From: Aliiroseovarius sediminis
Lineage (GTDB): Bacteria > Pseudomonadota > Alphaproteobacteria > Rhodobacterales > Rhodobacteraceae
Direction: 5' to 3'
Assembly (NCBI RefSeq): GCF_022678485.1
Contig: NZ_JALBYP010000025.1
Span: 62,001-126,000, forward strand
DNA length: 64,000 nucleotides
Translations under genes and position numbers: made by a program
Part shown: positions 58,134 through 64,000 of the stretch, piece by piece
Position numbering within the stretch: position 1 is the stretch's first letter
Layout of the letters: each line of letters begins with the position of its first letter
Notes under the pieces: generated by a model
What the model was told of the DNA's origin: nothing
Seen by the model: the letters and a program-made list of their open reading frames with translations, nothing else
Database searches by the model: none

Positions 58134-59207
58134 ATGACCATGAGCGACGACAATAACGAGAGGCGCCCGTCAAGGGCGCCTCTTTCCGCCACGATGTGGC
58201 CGGTTGCGCGCACCACGATCCGTACGCTTGGGTCCATCGCAGTGACGCTGTTGGGCCTGTTGTTCGTGACCTTCATTATCGGGCGGGTCATGCCCATCGA
58301 CCCGGTGCTGGCCATCGTTGGCGAACGGGCGTCCCAGGCCACCTATGACGCAGTGTATCAACAGCTTGGCTTGGATAAGCCCCTGATTGTACAGTTCCTT
58401 TACTATATCTGGGATGTATTGCATCTGGATTTCGGCACCTCGCTTCTGAATGCGCGTCCGGTGTCCGAGGATATCGCTCGGGTGTTCCCCGCCACGCTGG
58501 AATTGGCCACTTTGGGCATCATCTTTGGTGTTGTCCTAGGGGTGCCGTTGGGGGTTCTGGCGGCGGTGCGCAAGGGCTCGTGGATCGATCAGGTTGCACG
58601 GGTGCTGGCGCTTGTAGGATATTCCATGCCGATCTTCTGGCTGGGTCTGATGGGACTTTTGATCTTCTACGGCATTCTTGGATGGGTCGGCGGGCCGGGC
58701 CGGGTGGGCATTTTCTATGTCGATGTGGTCCCCAGTGTCACGGGCCTGATCCTTGTGGATTCGATCATTGACGGAAACTGGGATGTGTTTCGGGACGCGT
58801 TTTCCCACATCATCCTGCCTGCCTCGCTTCTGGGCTATTACTCGCTGGCATATATCAGCCGCATGACGCGATCGTTTATGCTGGAGCAACTCAGCGCGGA
58901 ATATGTCACCACCGCCCGCGTCAAGGGCATGTCGGAATGGGATGTGATCTGGAAACACGCTTTCAAGAATATCCGCGTCCAGCTGATCACCGTGATCGCG
59001 TTGAGTTACGCGGGCCTTCTGGAGGGTTCCGTGCTGACCGAGATCATCTTCTCGTGGCCCGGTATTGGCAGCTATATCACCACCGCGCTGCTGAGCGCGG
59101 ACATGAACGCCGTTCTGGGCGGCACTGTCGTGGTTGGCCTGATCTTCATCCTGCTCAATATTTTCTCAGACCTGCTCTACAAGGTCTTTGATCCACGCGC
59201 GAAATAG
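58134..59207 (+). CDS. Peptide ABC transporter permease (DppB family)
   Basis: A 357-residue inner-membrane subunit with six predicted helices and a polar N-terminal extension of about 25 residues. It shows VTFIIGRVMPIDPVLAIVGE at the first helix end, the EAA loop TARVKGMSEWDVIWKHAFKN and the C-terminal DLLYKVFDPRAK. It begins immediately after the binding protein stop; an alternative ATG lies 6 nt further. Partner of the DppC-like permease. Confidence 0.94.
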   Translation: MTMSDDNNERRPSRAPLSATMWPVARTTIRTLGSIAVTLLGLLFVTFIIGRVMPIDPVLAIVGERASQATYDAVYQQLGLDKPLIVQFLYYIWDVLHLDFGTSLLNARPVSEDIARVFPATLELATLGIIFGVVLGVPLGVLAAVRKGSWIDQVARVLALVGYSMPIFWLGLMGLLIFYGILGWVGGPGRVGIFYVDVVPSVTGLILVDSIIDGNWDVFRDAFSHIILPASLLGYYSLAYISRMTRSFMLEQLSAEYVTTARVKGMSEWDVIWKHAFKNIRVQLITVIALSYAGLLEGSVLTEIIFSWPGIGSYITTALLSADMNAVLGGTVVVGLIFILLNIFSDLLYKVFDPRAK

Positions 59208-59220
59208 GCGGGTTGTCTAA

Positions 59221-60129
59221 ATGACCGAACAAACAATGAAACAATGGCTGCTGACGGACACGCCGACGTCACGCCGCCACGCCAAGATTTCCGCCTTCTA
59301 TCAGGGCTGGTTGTCCTTTCGCAGTAACACGATGGCGATGATCGGACTGGGTATTTTGGTGGCTCTTGTGGTCATCGCTGCCGCAGCACCCCTGTTGTCG
59401 CCACATGATCCCTATGTGCAGGATCTAGGCAACCGGCTTGCCCCCTTGGGGACCGACGGGCATATCTTCGGCACGGATAGTCTGGGGCGGGATATCCTGT
59501 CGCGTTTGATCTATGGCGCGCGGATCACGCTGTATATCGTGGCGCTGGTCGCACTGATCGCGCCAGTTGCGGGTCTGCTTGTTGGCACAATCTCGGGTTA
59601 TGTGGGCGGCTGGACCGATACGGTCTTAATGCGGATTACCGATATCTTTCTGGCCTTTCCCCGTCTGGTTCTGGCGCTGGCCTTTGTGGCAGCATTAGGC
59701 GCGGGGATTGAAAACGCGGTGCTGGCGATCTCGCTGACCGCATGGCCGCCTTACGCGCGCATCGCGCGGGCTGAAACGCTTACCATCCGGTCGTCGGACT
59801 ATATCAGCGCGATCAAGCTGCAAGGGGCAGGGGCGCTTCGAATTATCACCAAACACATCTGGCCGCTTTGCATTTCATCGCTGATCGTGCGGGTAACGCT
59901 GGATATGGCCGGGATCATTCTGGCCGCTGCCGGTCTTGGTTTCCTTGGCCTTGGCGCGCAACCGCCCAGCCCGGAATGGGGGGCGATGATTTCCGAAGGG
60001 CGCCGGTTCATCTTGGATCACTGGTGGGTTGCCACCATGCCCGGCCTTGCAATTTTCACCGTGTCGCTTGCCTTCAATCTTCTTGGTGACGGTCTGCGCG
60101 ACGTTCTTGACCCGAAAGCAGGTGAATGA
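59221..60129 (+). CDS. Peptide ABC transporter permease (DppC family)
   Basis: A 302-residue permease. It has the DppC/OppC N-terminal anchor (FRSNTMAMIGLGILVALVVI), LGTDGHIFGTDSLGRDILSR, which is characteristic of this subunit, the EAA-like loop AIKLQGAGALRIITKHIWPL, and the C-terminal NLLGDGLRDVLDPK. It overlaps the ATPase gene downstream by 4 nt. Confidence 0.95.
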   Translation: MTEQTMKQWLLTDTPTSRRHAKISAFYQGWLSFRSNTMAMIGLGILVALVVIAAAAPLLSPHDPYVQDLGNRLAPLGTDGHIFGTDSLGRDILSRLIYGARITLYIVALVALIAPVAGLLVGTISGYVGGWTDTVLMRITDIFLAFPRLVLALAFVAALGAGIENAVLAISLTAWPPYARIARAETLTIRSSDYISAIKLQGAGALRIITKHIWPLCISSLIVRVTLDMAGIILAAAGLGFLGLGAQPPSPEWGAMISEGRRFILDHWWVATMPGLAIFTVSLAFNLLGDGLRDVLDPKAGE

Positions 60130-60986
60130 TGACAACGCTTCTCGACGTCGAAAATCTTTGGGTGCGCTTTCCCACCCGCCAGGGCGTTTTTGACGCGGTG
60201 CGCGGGGTATCCTTCACGCTGGGGCGTGAACGGCTGGGGATCGTGGGCGAAAGCGGGTCAGGCAAGTCGATGACCGGTCGCGCCATCCTGCGGCTGATCC
60301 GTCCCCCGGGCATTGTCGAGGCCGATCACATCAACCTTGAAGGCGTAAACCTGCTGGATAAGTCCGAGAAGGAAATGCGCGACGTGCGCGGCCAGCGGAT
60401 CAGTATGGTGATGCAGGACCCGAAATTTTCGCTGAACCCGGTGATGACCATCGGTGATCAGATCATTGAAGCGTATCGGCTGCACAATTCCGTGTCCAAA
60501 TCGGCGGCCTATAACAAGTCGCTTGAGATGCTTGAGGCCGTTTCGATCCGCGATTCCGAACGGGTCATGCGCGCCTATCCGCACGAGATGTCGGGCGGCA
60601 TGGGCCAACGCATCATGATTGCCATGATGCTGATCCCGAACCCCGAGATCCTGATCGCGGACGAACCCACCTCGGCGTTGGATGTGTCGGTGCAGCGGCA
60701 GGTTCTGGACATCATGGACAAGCTGGTCAAAGAACGCGGCATGGGCCTGATCTTCATTAGCCACGACCTGAACCTTGTGGCGGATTTCTGTGACCGGGTG
60801 CTGATCATGTACGCGGGGCGGATTGTCGAGGTCTGCGATGCCGACAAGTTGCACGACGCAAAGCACCCTTATACGCGGGGACTGTTGAACTCTCTGCCGC
60901 GGCTGGATGCGCCGCGCAATCGTCTGGAAGTGTTACAACGTGACCCGGCCTGGTCGGACACCCCAAGTGTGAGTGGACGCGAATGA
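60126..60986 (+). CDS. Peptide ABC transporter ATP-binding protein (DppD family)
   Basis: A 286-residue ATPase: Walker A GESGSGKS at about residues 41-48, signature MSGGMGQRIMIAM, Walker B ILIADEPTSALD and switch FISHDLNLV. The C-terminal HPYTRGLLNSLPRLD is typical of the oligopeptide family, although the tail after it is short and shows no Cys-rich Fe-S site. It overlaps its neighbours by 4 nt on both sides. Confidence 0.95.
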   Translation: MMTTLLDVENLWVRFPTRQGVFDAVRGVSFTLGRERLGIVGESGSGKSMTGRAILRLIRPPGIVEADHINLEGVNLLDKSEKEMRDVRGQRISMVMQDPKFSLNPVMTIGDQIIEAYRLHNSVSKSAAYNKSLEMLEAVSIRDSERVMRAYPHEMSGGMGQRIMIAMMLIPNPEILIADEPTSALDVSVQRQVLDIMDKLVKERGMGLIFISHDLNLVADFCDRVLIMYAGRIVEVCDADKLHDAKHPYTRGLLNSLPRLDAPRNRLEVLQRDPAWSDTPSVSGRE

Positions 60987-61723
60987 AAATGCTAGAAGTG
61001 CAAGACCTGAACGTTTGGTTCGGCAGCGGTCACGACCGGGTGGATGCGGTCAAGAACGCCACGTTTGACGTGGTGAAAGGTGAAAGCTTTGGTCTGGTCG
61101 GTGAAAGCGGGTCGGGAAAATCCACAATTCTGCGGGCGATCACCGGGCTTGCGCCCGATTGGTCGGGCAAGATCGCTGTTGAAGGGCAGGTGATCGGACA
61201 CAAACGCCCGAAGACGTTTTTCAAGACGGTGCAGATGGTTTTTCAAGATCCCTATGCCTCGCTTCATCCGCGACATTCGGTCGATCAGGTTCTGGGCGAG
61301 ACACTGCAACTGCATGGGTTCAAGGATATCGACGCCCGGGTCGTGAAGCTGTTGGACGATGTTGGGCTGGGTCAGAAATTCCGGTTTCGCTATCCGCATC
61401 AATTGTCTGGCGGGCAACGGCAGCGGGTGGCGATTGCTCGCGCGCTGGCGCCTGAGCCTGATCTGCTGCTACTGGATGAACCGACCTCGGCTTTGGATGT
61501 GTCGGTGCAGGCAGAAATCCTGAATTTGCTGGCTGACCTGCGCACCGAACATAACCTGACTTATGTAATGGTGTCGCATGACCTGTCGGTTGTCGGGCAT
61601 ATGTGCGACCGGCTGGCCGTGATGAAAGATGGCCAGATCGTCGAGGTTCTGGGTGTCGAGGCGTTGCGACAAATGAAAGCCACCCATCCGTATTCGCAGC
61701 ACTTGCTGGCAGCGTCAGTCTAG
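60983..61723 (+). CDS. Peptide ABC transporter ATP-binding protein (DppF family, short form)
   Basis: A 246-residue ATPase with Walker A GESGSGKS (about 37-44), the Q-loop segment VQMVFQDPYASLHPRHSVDQ, signature LSGGQRQRVAIARAL, Walker B LLLLDEPTSALD and the switch VSHDLSVV. It ends right after the HPYSQHLL motif, so it lacks the usual C-terminal oligopeptide extension. Last gene of the operon. Confidence 0.95.
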   Translation: MKMLEVQDLNVWFGSGHDRVDAVKNATFDVVKGESFGLVGESGSGKSTILRAITGLAPDWSGKIAVEGQVIGHKRPKTFFKTVQMVFQDPYASLHPRHSVDQVLGETLQLHGFKDIDARVVKLLDDVGLGQKFRFRYPHQLSGGQRQRVAIARALAPEPDLLLLDEPTSALDVSVQAEILNLLADLRTEHNLTYVMVSHDLSVVGHMCDRLAVMKDGQIVEVLGVEALRQMKATHPYSQHLLAASV

Positions 61724-61747
61724 CGCGTGCATCTTGATAAATAAACC

Positions 61748-61762
61748 CGACAAAATTTGTCG
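61748..61762. promoter_or_regulatory. 15-bp palindrome upstream of the imelysin gene
   Basis: CGACAAA (61748-61754), a central A, TTTGTCG (61756-61762): a perfect inverted repeat 66 nt before the imelysin start. Given the gene, it is a candidate operator for an iron-responsive repressor, but I cannot match it with certainty to a known consensus. Confidence 0.5.
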
Positions 61763-61827
61763 TGATTTCTTTACCTGACTAAAAAACTCATTTATACGAG
61801 CCTCAATTCCAACGAACGAGGTTTCAG

Positions 61828-63078
61828 ATGATCCGGACAACTCTTCTTGCCACCACCGCCGTCCTGTTTGGCACGGCAATGTCATATGCCGCCACGCCTG
61901 CGGATATCCTGAAAAACTATGCCGACATCGCACAAGCCGGTTACGAAGACAGCCTGATCCTGGCGCAGGAACTGAACAAGGCGGTGGATGCCCTGATCGC
62001 CGAGCCCTCGGACGCAACCCTGACGGCAGCCAAGGACGCGTGGCTGGCCGCCCGCGTGCCTTATCAACAGACCGAAGCCTATCGGTTTGGCAATCCGTCG
62101 GTTGATGAATGGGAAGGCAAGGTTAACGCTTGGCCGCTGGACGAGGGATTGATTGACTACGTTGCCGATGGCTTTGGCTCGAACGACGAAAACCCGTATT
62201 CAGCCGCGAACGTGATCGCCAACACGGAACTGACCATCGGCGGTAAAACTATCGACGCATCCGAAATCAGCCCTGCGCTGCTGGAGAGCCTGCACGAGGT
62301 AGAAGGCATCGAGGCAAACGTCGCGACCGGCTATCACGCCATCGAATTTTTGCTGTGGGGGCAAGACCTGTTCGGTACCGATCACGGCGCAGGCCAACGC
62401 CCCGCTACGGATTTTGATACGGCGAACTGCACTGGAGACAATTGTGACCGCCGGGCTGCATATTTGAAGGCTGCGACGGATCTTCTGATCTCGGATCTGA
62501 AAGACGCGGTGGGAAACTGGTCTGAAGGCGGACAGGGGCGCACCGACGTTACCACCGATGCCAGCCGCGGGATCGTCATGGCTTTTACAGGACTGGGCAG
62601 CTTGTCTTACGGCGAACAGGCGGGCGAGCGGATGAAGCTGGGCCTTCTTCTGAATGACCCCGAGGAAGAGCATGATTGCTTCTCGGACAACACGCACAAC
62701 TCGCACTATTTCGACGGGCTGGGCATTCGCAACGTCTATACCGGGCGCTATGTGCGCGTTGATGGATCGGTGATCGAAGGCCCATCGCTGTATGATCTGG
62801 TAAAAGAAAAAGACGAGACGCTGGCCAACAATCTGCTGGGCGACATGGACCGGACCATGATCGCACTGGGTGATATTCGCACAGTGGCCGAGTCGGGGAC
62901 GTCCTATGATCAGATGCTGGGCGCGGGCCATCCGGGTGGTGCGCTTGTGGAAAACGCGATCGAGCATCTGGTCGCGCAGACCCGCAACATCGAACGTGCC
63001 GTGACGCTTGTGGGCGCCGAGGGCGTGGCGATCGAAGGGTCTGACAGCCTTGACAACCCGACTGCCGTTTTCGAGTAA
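61828..63078 (+). CDS. Imelysin family (IrpA-like) periplasmic protein
   Basis: A 416-residue exported protein: signal peptide of about 21 residues (MIRTTLLATTAVLFGTAMSY region, cut after YA). The imelysin domain has DAWLAARVPYQQTEAYRFGN at its start and the GxHxxE motif GYHAIEFLLWGQ. Imelysin/IrpA proteins are linked to iron acquisition in cyanobacteria and Pseudomonas, although whether they bind iron directly is unsettled. AACGAGG lies before the ATG and a 15-bp palindrome sits upstream. In many genomes a di-haem oxidoreductase and further imelysin genes follow; here a CoA-transferase gene converges instead. Confidence 0.92.
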   Translation: MIRTTLLATTAVLFGTAMSYAATPADILKNYADIAQAGYEDSLILAQELNKAVDALIAEPSDATLTAAKDAWLAARVPYQQTEAYRFGNPSVDEWEGKVNAWPLDEGLIDYVADGFGSNDENPYSAANVIANTELTIGGKTIDASEISPALLESLHEVEGIEANVATGYHAIEFLLWGQDLFGTDHGAGQRPATDFDTANCTGDNCDRRAAYLKAATDLLISDLKDAVGNWSEGGQGRTDVTTDASRGIVMAFTGLGSLSYGEQAGERMKLGLLLNDPEEEHDCFSDNTHNSHYFDGLGIRNVYTGRYVRVDGSVIEGPSLYDLVKEKDETLANNLLGDMDRTMIALGDIRTVAESGTSYDQMLGAGHPGGALVENAIEHLVAQTRNIERAVTLVGAEGVAIEGSDSLDNPTAVFE

Positions 63079-63102
63079 GCCATTGTCATCGACAGAAACC
63101 GA

Positions 63103-63134
63103 AAGGGCAGGCGCGTCGCGTCTGCCCTTCTTTT
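63103..63134 (+). terminator. Intrinsic terminator of the imelysin gene
   Basis: AAGGGCAG (63103-63110) and CTGCCCTT (63122-63129), extended inward by four further pairs, are followed by CTTTT. It reaches the stop codon of the convergent CoA-transferase gene. Confidence 0.85.
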
Positions 63135-64000
63135 ATTTCGGCAGGCGCGGTGCGGATTTTGTTAGGTTTAGCGTGGCATCCGAAAACACCCACGGCCCCC
63201 GCACTCCCGGCACATTTTCAGGTGCGATCTTCATCCCGCGATGTTGGATCTGCGGGTTTGAGAATGTCTGCTCCATCGTGTTGATCGGACCAGCCGGTAC
63301 GGTGGCACCTTCAAGCGCAGTCAGAATGTCGGCCATGGTCCAGCTTGCAAGTGACGCCTCAATCTCAGGCGTCAGGGCATCGCGGTTCGCCACACGATCC
63401 TGATTGGTGGCAAAGCGGGCATCCCCTGCGAGATCCTCGCGCCTGATCACCGTGCAGAAACGTTGGAACTGTCGATCATTGCCCACGGCCAGAATGATGT
63501 AGCCATCGCTGACCGGGCAAGCTTGATAAGGTGCAATGTTGGGATGTTCATTGCCCATCCGGGTCGGGCTGTTGCCGGTCGCCAGATAATTCATTGCTTG
63601 GTTGGCCATCATGGCGGTGGCGCAGTCCAAAAGGCTCATATCCACATGCTGCCCCCGTCCAGTGCGATGACGTTGTTCGACGGCGGCCAGGATGCCGATA
63701 GTTCCGTAAAGCCCGGTCACAATATCGGTGATCGCGACGCCTACTTTTTGCGGCTGCCCGGCGGGATTACCCGTCACGGACATGAGACCCGACAGCCCTT
63801 GCAGCAGAAAATCATAACCGGGCCGCGTTGCCCACGGCCCGTCCTGACCGAATCCAGTGACAGAACAATAGATCAGGCGCGGATTGAGTGCTGAGAGGCT
63901 GTTGTAATCCAATCCATATTTTTCAAGCCCACCGACCTTGAAATTCTCGATCAGAATATCGGCGTCCTTGATCAGATCAAGCACGAATTGCCGTCCCTCG
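63133..64000 (-). CDS. CaiB/BaiF family CoA-transferase (N-terminal part outside the window)
   Basis: The last 289 codons of a class III CoA-transferase; the frame runs unbroken to the window edge, so the start lies beyond base 64000. Family features are DADILIENFKVGGLEKYGLD, NPRLIYCSVTGFGQDGPW, RPGYDFLLQGLSGLMSVTGN and GNEHPNIAPYQACPVSDGYI. It would move CoA between carboxylic acids such as succinate and an organic acid. The catalytic Asp position lies at or before the visible part and was not checked. Confidence 0.92.
   Translation of the reverse strand, partial: EGRQFVLDLIKDADILIENFKVGGLEKYGLDYNSLSALNPRLIYCSVTGFGQDGPWATRPGYDFLLQGLSGLMSVTGNPAGQPQKVGVAITDIVTGLYGTIGILAAVEQRHRTGRGQHVDMSLLDCATAMMANQAMNYLATGNSPTRMGNEHPNIAPYQACPVSDGYIILAVGNDRQFQRFCTVIRREDLAGDARFATNQDRVANRDALTPEIEASLASWTMADILTALEGATVPAGPINTMEQTFSNPQIQHRGMKIAPENVPGVRGPWVFSDATLNLTKSAPRLPK

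Noticed and set aside
1-64000. Search for tRNA, rRNA, CRISPR repeats, insertion sequences, integrases and attachment sites.
   Set aside because: None seen by eye. The 'phage holin' and 'host attachment' family names refer to ordinary chromosomal stress-type genes, not to a prophage.

Overview
The window reads as chromosomal DNA of an alphaproteobacterium, most likely a marine Roseobacter-group member of the Rhodobacterales. The main reasons are the gene order NDUFA12 homologue - mlaD - DUF2155 - aat - accC - accB, a GapR (DUF2312) protein, a complete NepR/EcfG/PhyR general stress response (GSR) core, a BCCT osmolyte transporter and polyamine- and peptide-type ABC importers. I see no tRNA, rRNA, CRISPR array, insertion sequence or prophage. 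Genes are dense and many neighbours overlap by 4 nt.

Layout. (1) 1-1373: end of an FtsX-type permease and its HlyD-type adaptor. (2) 1649-6246: polyamine-type ABC importer operon with two intercistronic hairpins and a terminator. (3) 6433-8553: clpP and clpX. (4) 8672-13904: housekeeping block (NDUFA12-like, mlaD, DUF2155, aat, accC, accB), a LuxR-type regulator and a small lipoprotein. (5) 14274-20256: an ScfR-like HTH regulator, a receiver-only response regulator, a small membrane protein, a transporter-fused histidine kinase and an orphan FliM-like protein. (6) 20348-27170: DksA-like protein, a fused beta-oxidation enzyme, GapR, a flavodoxin-like protein, and a universal stress protein paired with a BCCT transporter.

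(7) 27196-49927 is the most remarkable part: a general stress response island. It holds phyR, nepR, ecfG and a membrane histidine kinase with a decayed ATP-binding domain. Around them are genes for envelope and stress proteins: phospholipase D, two PLDc_N mini-proteins, hemerythrin, PRC-barrel, holin-like, DUF3618, BrkB, AI-2E family, MgtC, CsbD, FNT, three MscS-type channels, CreA, DUF1328 and a PNPOx-like protein. I found eleven exact copies of the EcfG promoter (GGAAC, 16 or 17 nt, CGTT). Each is correctly oriented and lies just upstream of a gene; about one would be expected by chance in the whole window. The island also contains a heavily decayed DsbA-like/NhaA remnant.

(8) 49971-54235: a Crp/Fnr regulator, a LOV-domain (blue light) histidine kinase that may feed the GSR, and a tightly coupled operon of two DUF1538 membrane proteins, a PII-like protein and a CBS protein. 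(9) 54396-61723: a LysR regulator divergent from an M19 dipeptidase and a five-gene peptide ABC importer. (10) 61828-64000: an imelysin-type iron-associated protein behind a 15-bp palindrome, and a truncated CaiB/BaiF CoA-transferase.

How the genes may work together: under the known GSR scheme, phosphorylated PhyR sequesters NepR and frees EcfG. EcfG would then activate its own operon and at least ten surrounding transcription units aimed at the membrane and at osmotic or turgor stress. The LOV kinase and the kinase encoded with ecfG are candidate inputs. The promoter calls are direct sequence observations; the regulatory wiring is inferred from the family.
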